This document shows, in pieces, positions 1 to 7,391 of a stretch of 12,474 nt of DNA. Each line of letters opens with the position of its first letter. The first letter of the stretch is position 1. The stretch comes from an uncultured Clostridia bacterium (GTDB lineage Bacteria > Bacillota > Clostridia > Christensenellales > Aristaeellaceae): contig CAKUCE010000063.1 of NCBI GenBank assembly GCA_934643535.1, positions 1-12,474 of the forward strand. Reading direction: 5' to 3'. The notes beneath the pieces were generated by a model. That model was not told where the DNA came from. It worked only from the letters and a program-made list of their open reading frames with translations, and made no database searches. Made by a program: the position numbers and the translations under genes.

Positions 1-774
1 GTCGCCCATGCGCACGGAGATGCCCTCCTGTGTGATCAGATAAAGATTTTCCGTATCGGACAGATTGATTTCCGTGACTTCATCCGCATATTCCTGCAGG
101 GAAAGCTCATTGAGCAGATCGCAGTAAATATCCATCTGTTTCTGGCTGCGCAGGGAAAGGGTCTGCCCCACGTGTACCGCCGTGACCCGGAAGCCGGTGA
201 CCAGCGGCATTCCTTCCGGAAGGATCATGCTGTCGCTTTCGCTCATGACCATCCCGTGAGCGTCCAGCTCATACTGACTGCCCAGCCAGCGCATGACGGC
301 CACGGGCTTGCGTTCCTCCACATAAAGGTAGATGGTGCTGGGATACTCGATCTGCATCCCCTGATAAATGATGGAATAGTCCTTTTCCAGATTTTTGGCG
401 ATCTCTTCCTCGCTGACCGTAAAGATGTTCCGCCCCCTGTACAGGCCGGAGGCCGACACCACCTGCTGGGGCGAATGCTCCTTCAGGCCGATGACATACA
501 TGGAGTCCAGCCGGAAAACCGTCTCCTGAAGCACCACGATCAGCACGCACAGCGCCGCCAGCAGGACCATCGCCTTGATAAACATTCCCTTCCGCCGCTT
601 CTGCCGCCGCTTTTCTCCTGCGGCTGCGGAAACGGCGGCAGGCGGATCGCCGGACGGCCCGGCAGGCTGACTTTCCTTCGCCTGCCGGTCGTGCAGATAG
701 GAATAGGAATATTCGCCGTATGCTTCAAATTCCTCCCTCTCCTGTCTGGAAGGGGCGTTCCGTTTGTGTTTCAT
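1..774 (-). CDS. ftsQ: FtsQ/DivIB cell-division protein, C-terminus cut by window edge
   Basis: A bitopic membrane protein of the divisome that, in the known family, binds FtsL and FtsB/DivIC and helps recruit and control the septal synthase FtsW-FtsI. I translated it by hand: 258 codons are present, opening MKHKRNAPSRQ, and the frame is still open at base 1. The order is a charged cytoplasmic tail of about 63 residues ending in a basic stretch (KRRQKRRKG), one membrane helix at about 64-83 (MFIKAMVLLAALCVLIVVLQ), then a POTRA-like domain at about 86-155 (FRLDSMYVIG...YRGRNIFTV...YPSTIYLYVEERKPVAVMR) and the start of the beta domain. Its ATG (774-772) overlaps the murA stop TGA (773-771) as ATGA, which suggests translational coupling. 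The name rests on architecture, POTRA sequence and position at the end of a mur/fts operon. Confidence 0.88.
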   Translation of the reverse strand, partial: MKHKRNAPSRQEREEFEAYGEYSYSYLHDRQAKESQPAGPSGDPPAAVSAAAGEKRRQKRRKGMFIKAMVLLAALCVLIVVLQETVFRLDSMYVIGLKEHSPQQVVSASGLYRGRNIFTVSEEEIAKNLEKDYSIIYQGMQIEYPSTIYLYVEERKPVAVMRWLGSQYELDAHGMVMSESDSMILPEGMPLVTGFRVTAVHVGQTLSLRSQKQMDIYCDLLNELSLQEYADEVTEINLSDTENLYLITQEGISVRMGD

Positions 775-2048
775 GGATGTTCCTCTCCTCTTTCCACTGA
801 AATCCGCTGAATATCGGCCCCCAAATGGGTCAGGGCCGTTTCAAAACGCTCGTAGCCCCGGTCGATCAACCGGGCGCGCTCCACCACAGTCTCTCCCTGC
901 GCCGCGAGGCCCGCAATGGCCAGCGCCGCCCCGCCCCGCAGGTCCCGGGCCGTAACGTGCGCGCCGCTCAGGCGTTCCACGCCGCGAATGACCGCCGTGC
1001 GGCCGTTGATCAGGATATTCGCCCCCATGCGGTTCAGGTCGCCCGCATGAGCAAAACGGTTCTCAAAAACATTCTCCACCACCACGGAGGTTCCCTTCGC
1101 CAGCGAGGCGGCCGCCATCATCTGGGCCTGCATATCCGTAGGGAAGCCCGGATGGGGCTGGGTCTGCAGCTGGGCAAAGGCGGAAAGCCGCTCCGGGCCG
1201 TGAAGGGTCAGGGCGCTTTGCTGCCGGGAGATCACGCAGCCCATCTCTTCCAGCTTGGCGATCACCGCCAGCATCTCCTCCACCGGCACATTATGCAGGC
1301 GAATGCTTCCGCCGGTGACGGCGGCTGCGGCCAGCAGCGTTCCTGCGGCGATGCGGTCGGGCATGGGCCGGTATTCCACGCCGGTCAGCCGGGACACGCC
1401 CTGCACCCGGATGGTATTGGTGCCGGCGCCGGCGATTCTGGCCCCCATGGCGTTCAAAAAGCGCTGCAGGTCCAGAATTTCCGGTTCCCGGGCCACATTG
1501 TTCAGCACCGTCTCGCCCCGGAGCAGCGCAGCCGCCATCATCACGTTCTCCGTCGCGCCCACGCTGGGGTAATCGAAATGTACGGTGGCCGGACGCATAT
1601 TTCGCCCGTCGCAGCGGATGACGCCGCCCTCTTCTTCCATCTGCACCCCCAACTGCCGAAGGCCGCTCAGGTGCAGGTCGATGGGGCGCAGTCCGATCTC
1701 GCATCCGCCGGGCAGGGACACGTTAGCCCTGCGGAACCGGGCCAGAATCGGCCCCAACAGAAAAATGGAGGAACGGATCCGTTTGGAAAGCTCCTCGGGC
1801 ATTTCGTAGCCGCAAAGCCCGCCCGGGTCGATCTCCAGCGTTCCGCCGTCCCTATGTACGCCGCAGCCCAGCGTTCGAAGGATCTCCCCCATATCGCTGA
1901 TGTCGCTGAGCCGCGGGCAATCCCGCAGAAGCGTTTTTCCCTCCGTCAGGATGGCTCCGGCCATGATGGGCAGCGCCGCGTTTTTCGCGTTCTGCACCGT
2001 CCATTCGCCCTTCAGGCGTTTCCCGCCCCGAATCCGCAAGGCGTCCAT
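771..2048 (-). CDS. murA: UDP-N-acetylglucosamine 1-carboxyvinyltransferase MurA
   Basis: Cytoplasmic enzyme that transfers enolpyruvate from PEP to UDP-GlcNAc, the first committed step of peptidoglycan synthesis and the target of fosfomycin. It is 425 residues, a normal family length. Visible signatures are AKNAALP (Lys22-Asn23, substrate binding), the catalytic loop LPGGCEIGLRPIDLH with the reactive cysteine at about residue 116 (so predicted fosfomycin-sensitive), and HPGFPTDMQAQ with the conserved aspartate. The open frame extends 11 codons upstream, but I chose the ATG at 2048 because GGAGGTGG sits just before it and family homology begins with MDALRIRGGKRLKG. It follows ftsW after an unusually long 205-base gap filled by hairpins and overlaps ftsQ by 4 bases. 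Bacillota often carry two MurA-type enzymes (MurA/MurZ); which paralogue this is cannot be told from the window. Confidence 0.96.
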   Translation of the reverse strand: MDALRIRGGKRLKGEWTVQNAKNAALPIMAGAILTEGKTLLRDCPRLSDISDMGEILRTLGCGVHRDGGTLEIDPGGLCGYEMPEELSKRIRSSIFLLGPILARFRRANVSLPGGCEIGLRPIDLHLSGLRQLGVQMEEEGGVIRCDGRNMRPATVHFDYPSVGATENVMMAAALLRGETVLNNVAREPEILDLQRFLNAMGARIAGAGTNTIRVQGVSRLTGVEYRPMPDRIAAGTLLAAAAVTGGSIRLHNVPVEEMLAVIAKLEEMGCVISRQQSALTLHGPERLSAFAQLQTQPHPGFPTDMQAQMMAAASLAKGTSVVVENVFENRFAHAGDLNRMGANILINGRTAVIRGVERLSGAHVTARDLRGGAALAIAGLAAQGETVVERARLIDRGYERFETALTHLGADIQRISVERGEEHP

Positions 2049-2114
2049 ATTTCCACCTCCGTCAAGCATCGCATGCCCCATCCTATGCTCTGCCGGGAGA
2101 TGTGTGAGAGCACC

Positions 2115-2248
2115 GCAGGGGTTTCACCCCTGCACCCCGACCAGGGCGATGCCCTGGACCCACCTTTGACCGCACAAAGTGCGGTCAATCATGGGATTGT
2201 TAAGGGCAGAGCCCTTGACTGCGGGGTTTGGGGCCGCAAAGGCCCCAA
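2115..2248. repeat. Chain of five compact GC-rich hairpins between ftsW and murA
   Basis: Five inverted repeats follow one another in about 134 bases. H1: GCAGGGG/CCCCTGC, 2115-2121 with 2127-2133, loop TTTCA. H2: CCAGGGC/GCCCTGG, 2141-2147 with 2151-2157, loop GAT. H3: TTGACCGCAC/GTGCGGTCAA, 2166-2175 with 2179-2188, loop AAA. H4: AAGGGC/GCCCTT, 2202-2207 with 2211-2216, loop AGA. H5: TTGGGGCC/GGCCCCAA, 2228-2235 with 2241-2248, loop GCAAA. All stems are perfect. No U-tract follows any of them on the minus strand, so they do not look like ordinary intrinsic terminators. No convincing open frame is present. The array resembles REP/BIME-like dispersed hairpin elements, but that class assignment is inference. 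It begins 5 bases after the ftsW stop. Confidence 0.85.
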
Positions 2249-2253
2249 CGTCT

Positions 2254-3384
2254 TCATGCATGACGGGAAATGTTGAAGAGGATGCCGACGGCGGCCATCA
2301 GGAGGGAGATGGAAGTGCCGCCCGCGCTGAAAAAAGGCAGCGGAAGGCCCGTCGTTGGGAGAATGCCCACAACCACGCCGATGTTGATAAAGGCCTGCAC
2401 CGAGATCATGGCCGTGATCCCTGCGGCCAGCAGGCAGCCGTAACGGTCCTGACAGTTCAGGGCAATGCGCATCCCCGCCACAGCAAAAGCCACGAACAGC
2501 AGGATCACGACGCAGCAGCCGAACAGGCCGAAATCCTCGCCGATAATGGCAAAGATAAAGTCGCTCTCCGGGTACGGCAGGTAGGAAAATTTCTGCCGTC
2601 CCTGCCCCAACCCCCGACCGAACAGCCCGCCGGAGCCAATGGCGATCAGGGATTGAGAAAGCTGATAGCCTTCGTCGCTCATCTGGGCGAAGGGATTTCG
2701 GAAGGACAAAAGCCGTTCCCGCCGGTACGGCTCCACCCACGCATAGGCAAAGCCCACGGCCAGGCCCGCCACGCCCATCAGGCTCAGATGCTTCCATTTG
2801 GCCCCGGCCAGCAGCATCATCAGCACGGCCACGATCATGATGCTTCCCGCAGTGGACAGATTGGGCTGCTGCAAAATCAGCAAAAACATCGCCGCAGGAA
2901 CCGCCAGCAGGGGCAGGATGCCCGTCCACAGGCGCTCCACCTGCTTGAGCCGGAAGCTGAGCGTAGAGGCCAGATACAGCACCGAAGCGATTTTGGCCAG
3001 CTCCGACGGCTGAAAGCTCAGGCCCGCTGCATTCAGCCAGCGGCGGGAGCCGTTCACATACACGCCGATGCCGGGGATCAGCACCAGCGCCAGCAGCGCG
3101 AAGCTGCCGGTCAGCGCCAGCATGACCACGCGGGGCTTCTGCCAGAAGGAATAAGGAATCCGGCTGGTCAGGAACATCAGAAATGCGCCCAGTCCCACGC
3201 CGATGAGCTGTTTTTTCACTTCCAGCAGCGCGTCGCCCTGATCCACCGCCTTATAGTAGGTGGCGCTGAACAGCGTCAGGAGGCCGCACATCATCAACAA
3301 GGCCAGGATCAGCGCCAGCGTACCGTCCGCCGGTTTCAGCCGCGTCTTTCGGTTCTGCCGCCATACCGGCTGCTGTTCCAACAT
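2254..3384 (-). CDS. ftsW: FtsW/SpoVE-type SEDS peptidoglycan glycosyltransferase
   Basis: Polytopic membrane enzyme of the SEDS family that polymerises lipid II into glycan strands at the septum together with its class B PBP partner. It is 376 residues with about ten hydrophobic segments. Signatures are NGSRRWL (111-117) followed by QPSELAK (125-131), YPESDFIFAIIGED with the conserved acidic residue expected at the catalytic site (Asp about 275), and TTGLPLPFFSAGGTS near 344-358. The open frame runs to a TTG at 3399, but the ATG at 3384 is preferred because GGGAGGGG lies 7 bases upstream of it. Position after murD in a dcw operon supports a division or sporulation role (FtsW or SpoVE) rather than RodA. 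The first bases of its leader can form a stem that covers the ribosome site (separate entry). murG, commonly next, is absent. Confidence 0.93.
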   Translation of the reverse strand: MLEQQPVWRQNRKTRLKPADGTLALILALLMMCGLLTLFSATYYKAVDQGDALLEVKKQLIGVGLGAFLMFLTSRIPYSFWQKPRVVMLALTGSFALLALVLIPGIGVYVNGSRRWLNAAGLSFQPSELAKIASVLYLASTLSFRLKQVERLWTGILPLLAVPAAMFLLILQQPNLSTAGSIMIVAVLMMLLAGAKWKHLSLMGVAGLAVGFAYAWVEPYRRERLLSFRNPFAQMSDEGYQLSQSLIAIGSGGLFGRGLGQGRQKFSYLPYPESDFIFAIIGEDFGLFGCCVVILLFVAFAVAGMRIALNCQDRYGCLLAAGITAMISVQAFINIGVVVGILPTTGLPLPFFSAGGTSISLLMAAVGILFNISRHA

Positions 3385-3459
3385 AAAAGCCCCTCCCAAC
3401 GCGCTCGTTCAAGATGCTTCGCTTTTGTGCGCATCTCCTTCGCCGAAGGGAAGGGCTTT
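3385..3459 (-). promoter_or_regulatory. Predicted structured leader hiding the ftsW ribosome-binding site
   Basis: On the minus-strand transcript AAAGCCCTTCCC (3459-3448), just after the murD stop, can pair with GGGAGGGGCTTT (3397-3386): 12 base pairs, one of them a G-U. The second arm contains the whole ftsW Shine-Dalgarno sequence and ends one base short of the TTTTATG start region. The roughly 50 bases enclosed hold a second hairpin, AGATGC/GCATCT (3436-3431 with 3417-3412). Such a fold would limit ftsW translation or, with the TTTT after the stem, act as an attenuator. The pairing is seen directly; the regulatory role is inference. Confidence 0.55.
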
Positions 3460-3470
3460 GGTACTCCCGT

Positions 3471-4832
3471 TTACTGAAGCTGGTTCACCAGTTCCTTGAA
3501 AATCTCGCCCCGCTGCTCAAAATCCTTGAACATATCAAAGCTGGCGCAGGCGGGAGACAGCAGCACGTTGCCGCCGGAAACGGCCAGCAGACGGGATTTG
3601 TCGATGGCGTCGCCCATGCTGTAGGCCTGACTGATGCGGTCGTAGCCGGCTTCCTCCAGCTGCTGGCGGATCTGCCGGGAGGTCTCGCCCATGACCACCA
3701 CATGGGAGATCAGGCCGGAAGCAACGATTTCTTCGCAAAGCGGCATGAAGTTGGTGTGCTTATCATATCCGCCGAGAATCAGCACCGTGGGCGCGCGCAT
3801 GCTCTGCACTGCCTTGATGGTGCTGTCCACATTGGTGCCCTTGCTGTCGTTGATGTAGGTAACGCCCTCCAGCACGCGCACCTTTTCGATGCGATGCTCC
3901 ACCCCCGTAAAGGTCTGCAGAGTGTGGCGGATGACCGGGGCGGGCACGTTCATGGCGCAGGCCATGGCCGCGGCGGCCAGCGCGTTCTCCAGATTGTGAG
4001 GGCCGGGGATCAGGATGGAATCAGCGTCGCAAATGGGGCGGGTTTCGCCCTTCCACTGCCAGACGATCTTGCCATCCTTCACAAAAGCGCCGTTTTCCAG
4101 CGGTTGGGTACGGCTGAAGAATGCCACCTGACTTTTCAGCTTTTCGGCCATTTTGTTCAGCACCGGATCGTCGTAGTTCAGCACCGCGAAATCGTCCGCC
4201 GTCTGATTTTCAAAAATGCGCTGCTTCATGCGGATGTATTGGGCCATGGTGCCGTGGCGGTTCAGATGATCCTCCGTAATATTCAGAAGCGCCGCCACAT
4301 GGGGATGGAAGGTCTTGACGCTTTCCAGCTGGAAGCTGGAGACCTCCACCACCGTCACGTCCTCCTTTTTGGCGGAAATAGCCACGTTGGACAGCGGATA
4401 GCCGATATTCCCGGCCACATGGGTGATCCGTCCGGCGTTTTCGAAAATTTTGCCCAGAAGAGTCGTGGTAGTGGTCTTTCCGTTAGTGCCGGAAATGGCC
4501 AGCATATCGCCGTTGAGCAGAGAAGAGGCCAGTTCCAATTCCCCGATCACGGGCATGCCCTTTTCCTTAGCGGCCTTCACCACCGGCGCGTCGATGGGCA
4601 CGCCCGGGCTGATCATCAGAATATCCGCTTCGTCCAGCAGTTTCACGCTGTCCTCGCCCAGCCGGAACAGGCAGGCCGTGCCGCGCAGGCTGTCCAGCTG
4701 GTCGCCAAACGCCTCTTCCTGTTTCATATCCGACAAAATGGGAATGGCCCCATGGCGAAGCAGCAGCTCGGCGGCGGCAATGCCGCTGCGGGCCATGCCC
4801 ACTACCAACACGCGCTTCTTTTCAACTTTCAT
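3471..4832 (-). CDS. murD: UDP-N-acetylmuramoyl-L-alanine--D-glutamate ligase MurD
   Basis: Cytoplasmic ATP-dependent ligase that adds D-glutamate to UDP-MurNAc-L-Ala. The chosen protein is 453 residues, typical of the family. In order: an N-terminal Rossmann-like segment VLVVGMARSGIAAAELL (8-24) with SPGVP (75-79); the P-loop GTNGKTTTTT (115-124); VVEVSSFQLE (161-170); NITEDHLNRHG (184-194); and the C-terminal-domain motif NDSKGTNVDS. The MARSG and SPGVP signatures separate it from MurC, MurE and MurF. The frame extends to a TTG at 4859, but the ATG at 4832 has GGAGGTGA 8 bases upstream and is the better start. It lies 42 bases after mraY, and its ribosome site falls in the loop of a perfect 8-bp hairpin. 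Confidence 0.95.
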   Translation of the reverse strand: MKVEKKRVLVVGMARSGIAAAELLLRHGAIPILSDMKQEEAFGDQLDSLRGTACLFRLGEDSVKLLDEADILMISPGVPIDAPVVKAAKEKGMPVIGELELASSLLNGDMLAISGTNGKTTTTTLLGKIFENAGRITHVAGNIGYPLSNVAISAKKEDVTVVEVSSFQLESVKTFHPHVAALLNITEDHLNRHGTMAQYIRMKQRIFENQTADDFAVLNYDDPVLNKMAEKLKSQVAFFSRTQPLENGAFVKDGKIVWQWKGETRPICDADSILIPGPHNLENALAAAAMACAMNVPAPVIRHTLQTFTGVEHRIEKVRVLEGVTYINDSKGTNVDSTIKAVQSMRAPTVLILGGYDKHTNFMPLCEEIVASGLISHVVVMGETSRQIRQQLEEAGYDRISQAYSMGDAIDKSRLLAVSGGNVLLSPACASFDMFKDFEQRGEIFKELVNQLQ

Positions 4833-4833
4833 G

Positions 4834-4865
4834 ACGATTTTCACCTCCGAAATCCTCAAAATCGT
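4834..4865 (-). promoter_or_regulatory. Hairpin presenting the murD ribosome-binding site in its loop
   Basis: On the minus strand ACGATTTT (4865-4858) and AAAATCGT (4841-4834) form a perfect 8-bp stem ending one base before the murD ATG. The 16-base loop contains the Shine-Dalgarno core GGAGGTG. A fold of this kind would keep the ribosome site exposed but place the start codon directly against a stem. The pairing is visible; whether it matters in the cell is unknown. Confidence 0.4.
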
Positions 4866-4874
4866 TTCGGTCTA

Positions 4875-5891
4875 TCAGTTCAAGGGAAGAGAGAACAGGG
4901 AGATCAGGCACAGAAGGCCCTCCACGATGGAGTACATGGCCACAATCTGCTGTTCGGTCATGCCGCTCAGTTCAAAGTGATGATGAATCGGAGACATCTT
5001 GAAGATGCGCTTGCCATGAGTCGCCTTGAAATAGATGCGCTGAATAATCACGCTCATGGAAGAGGCGAACATGGTAAAACAGATCAGCAGCCAGTAGATC
5101 GGCATCCGCAGAAGCATACTCATGCCCACCATGGCCCCGCCGATGAACATGCTGCCCGTATCGCCCATGAATACCAGCGCGGGATAGTGGTTGAAGCGCA
5201 GGAAGCCCATGCAGCCGCCCGCCAGCGCCATGGCGAAGATCGCCAGATGCTGATAGTTGCCCATGGTTTCCGGGGTCAGTACAGACGCGCCTGCCAGCGT
5301 CACAAATACGGCGATCAGACCCCAGGCGGAGCTGCCGATCACGCTGACGCTGGACAGAAGCCCGTCCAGACCGTCCTGCAGATTGGCGCTGTTGACCATG
5401 AAGATCATGGCCAGCGTCATCAGAGGCACGTAGCATACGCCCAGATCCCACTCCACATTGAAGAAGGGCACAAGCACGCTGCTGCCGATCATGGGATGCT
5501 TGTAGCAGTACCAGGAGAAGGCCAGTGAGATCACGACCTGCGCCACTACCTTCTGCCACCAGATCAGGCCCAGATTGCGCTTTTTCACAACCTTGATGTA
5601 GTCGTCCACAAAGCCCACCAGCATGGTCAGCAGAGAGACGCCGATCAGCGCCAGAGTGAAATCCCACTGGCCGTACCAGCTGCCGGTGAACACGGCTGCC
5701 GCCAGACAGGTGGTCAGCACGAACATCAGGCCGCCCATGGTGGGTGTGCCCTGCTTGGTCTTGTGAGACTGGGGACCCAGCTCGTACACCGTCTGTCCGA
5801 ATTTGAGCTTGCGCAGCACGGGGATCACCCGCGGCCCCAGCACCAGTACGCCCGCCAGAGAAAGGATCAGCGCCAGAATCAGCTTTAGCAT
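4875..5891 (-). CDS. mraY: Phospho-N-acetylmuramoyl-pentapeptide-transferase MraY
   Basis: Integral membrane enzyme that transfers phospho-MurNAc-pentapeptide from UDP to undecaprenyl phosphate, making lipid I. Motifs (numbered from a GTG at 5900): HKTKQGTPTMGG near 46-57, the Mg-binding aspartates in VDDYIKVVKK near 98-107, NSANLQDGLDGL at 170-181, FMGDTGS at 244-250, and the histidine-rich loop SPIHHHFELSG at 303-313. Many hydrophobic segments fit the ten-helix family fold. I place the start at the ATG at 5891 (338 residues), because AGAGGAG at 5906-5900 is 8 bases upstream of it, whereas the GTG at 5900 would overlap that site. With this start there is a 5-base gap after murE; with the GTG there would be a GTGA overlap. 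murF, which usually separates murE and mraY in Bacillota, is missing here. Confidence 0.96.
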   Translation of the reverse strand: MLKLILALILSLAGVLVLGPRVIPVLRKLKFGQTVYELGPQSHKTKQGTPTMGGLMFVLTTCLAAAVFTGSWYGQWDFTLALIGVSLLTMLVGFVDDYIKVVKKRNLGLIWWQKVVAQVVISLAFSWYCYKHPMIGSSVLVPFFNVEWDLGVCYVPLMTLAMIFMVNSANLQDGLDGLLSSVSVIGSSAWGLIAVFVTLAGASVLTPETMGNYQHLAIFAMALAGGCMGFLRFNHYPALVFMGDTGSMFIGGAMVGMSMLLRMPIYWLLICFTMFASSMSVIIQRIYFKATHGKRIFKMSPIHHHFELSGMTEQQIVAMYSIVEGLLCLISLFSLPLN

Positions 5892-5896
5892 GGTAT

Positions 5897-7375
5897 TCAC
5901 TCCTCTGAAGATTCAAGCTCCGGCTGAAGCTCCCGGAGCAGCTCCTGCACGACGATCTTTTCGTCAAAGGGACGCTTCACGCCCATGATGTCCTGATAGG
6001 TCTCGTGACCCTTGCCCGCCAGAATGATCACATCGCCGTCCCGGCCCATTTCCAGCGCGCGGCGAATGGCGTCCCGGCGGTTCTCAATGATGACGTACTT
6101 TCCGCCCGTGGGCTTGATGCCCTCTTCGATGGAAGCCAGAATGGCGTTGGGGTCCTCCGTGCGGGGATTATCGCTGGTGAGGATGGAGAAGTCTGCCAGA
6201 CGGCCGGCGATCTCGCCCATGATGGGCCGCTTGCCGTGATCCCGGTCGCCGCCGCAGCCGAACAGCACGATCAGCCGGTTGCGGGTAAAAGTGCGCACGG
6301 TGGTCAGAATGTTTTCCAGCGCGTCGGGAGAATGAGAGTAATCCAGAATGACCTTGTAGGGCGTCTTGGTATCCAGCATTTCCACCCGTCCGGGTACGTT
6401 GACCACGCTTTCCAGCCCTTCCCGGATGGCCTGCTGGTCAATGCCGAGGATCATGGCCAGCGACGCGGCGGCCAGCGCGTTGTACACGTTGAACATGCCC
6501 GTCAGGTGCATGCGCACCGGCATTTCTTCCAGCCCGCGCAGCAGAATGGAGAAGGACACGCCGTCCTCGGAAATTTCAATATCCCGGGCAAACACATCCG
6601 CGTCGGAACTGATGCCGAAGGTCAGGTAGGGCACCTTGATGTCCTGGATGATCTTATCGCTGGTCTCGTCGTCGGCATTCAGCGCGGCGTTGAGCACCTG
6701 CCCATGCATGAAGAAGCTCTTCTTGGTTTCGAAATAGTTCTCCATGGTGCCGAAATAATCCAGATGATCCTGCGAAAGGTTGGTATAGCAGGCGGCCTCG
6801 AAGGTCACGCCATCCAGCCGGTGCATGGCCACGGCATGGGCGCTGACCTCCATGCTGACCACTTCCACGCCCTCGCCCCGCATCTGCCGCAGGCAGCGGT
6901 GCAGATCGATGGGATCCGGGGTGGTCAGGTTGCTGTGCAGGCGCTTTTCGCCGATCATATTGCCGGTGGTGCCGATCAGGCCGGTCTTGAAGCCCGCCTT
7001 TTCCAGAATCGCCTTCATCAGGTAGCTGGTCGTGGTTTTGCCCTTGGTGCCGCACACGCCCACCATGCGGATCTCTTTTTCGGGATGGCCATAGAAAGCC
7101 GCAGCGATATAAGCCATGGCGGAACGGACGTTTTCCACCTTCACCTGAGGCACATCCGCTTCCAGAATGCGCTCCACCACAAAGGCGACGCAGCCGTTTT
7201 TCTCCGCCTGGCCCACGAAAGTATGAGCGTCAAAGCGCGCGCCGCTGATGCAGAAGAACAGCCCGCCGGAGGTCTTCTCCCGGCTGTCGGTGATCAGGGC
7301 GTCTATCCGGGCGTCCATGTTTCCCTTTGTTTCCAAAACTCCGGGTACGTCCACCAGCAGATCCTTCAGTAGCAT
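5897..7375 (-). CDS. murE: UDP-MurNAc-L-Ala-D-Glu--meso-diaminopimelate ligase MurE
   Basis: Cytoplasmic ATP-dependent ligase that adds the third residue of the stem peptide. With the chosen start it is 492 residues. Motifs are the P-loop GTKGKTTTSYL (109-119), TTPDPIDLH (151-159), DYSHSPDALEN (345-355), GCGGDRDHGKRP (373-384), the specificity motif DNPRTEDP (402-409) and AGKGHETYQ (453-461). DNPR is the known mark of meso-DAP-adding enzymes, so the wall is predicted to be mDAP-type rather than Lys-type. The frame is open a further 76 codons, to 7603, but that stretch overlaps the end of the PBP gene and has no homology. The ATG at 7375 has GGGGGAG 5 bases upstream and follows the PBP stop by 16 bases. 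Confidence 0.96.
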   Translation of the reverse strand: MLLKDLLVDVPGVLETKGNMDARIDALITDSREKTSGGLFFCISGARFDAHTFVGQAEKNGCVAFVVERILEADVPQVKVENVRSAMAYIAAAFYGHPEKEIRMVGVCGTKGKTTTSYLMKAILEKAGFKTGLIGTTGNMIGEKRLHSNLTTPDPIDLHRCLRQMRGEGVEVVSMEVSAHAVAMHRLDGVTFEAACYTNLSQDHLDYFGTMENYFETKKSFFMHGQVLNAALNADDETSDKIIQDIKVPYLTFGISSDADVFARDIEISEDGVSFSILLRGLEEMPVRMHLTGMFNVYNALAAASLAMILGIDQQAIREGLESVVNVPGRVEMLDTKTPYKVILDYSHSPDALENILTTVRTFTRNRLIVLFGCGGDRDHGKRPIMGEIAGRLADFSILTSDNPRTEDPNAILASIEEGIKPTGGKYVIIENRRDAIRRALEMGRDGDVIILAGKGHETYQDIMGVKRPFDEKIVVQELLRELQPELESSEE

Positions 7376-7391
7376 TGGTACTCCCCCATCC

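Noticed and set aside
2115..2248. CRISPR array or tandem repeat
   Set aside because: The units are inverted repeats of different sequence and uneven spacing; no direct repeat with unique spacers is present.
825..2276. Long plus-strand open frame opposite murA
   Set aside because: It is antisense to a clear murA, rich in His/Gln/Arg/Gly as expected from reading GC-rich coding DNA backwards, and has no recognisable domain.
3385..3470. Known riboswitch class before ftsW
   Set aside because: The stem is real, but I see no conserved core of a named riboswitch, so I call it only a structured leader.
3414..5528. Plus-strand open frame of about 700 codons opposite murD and mraY
   Set aside because: The sense strand carries complete murD and mraY with all motifs. 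The antisense translation is low-complexity His/Gln/Gly-rich and lacks any domain, so it is a shadow.
5892..5900. GTG start of mraY overlapping the murE stop
   Set aside because: The GTG overlaps the AGAGGAG ribosome site, whereas the ATG at 5891 is placed 8 bases after it and gives a normal MraY N-terminus.
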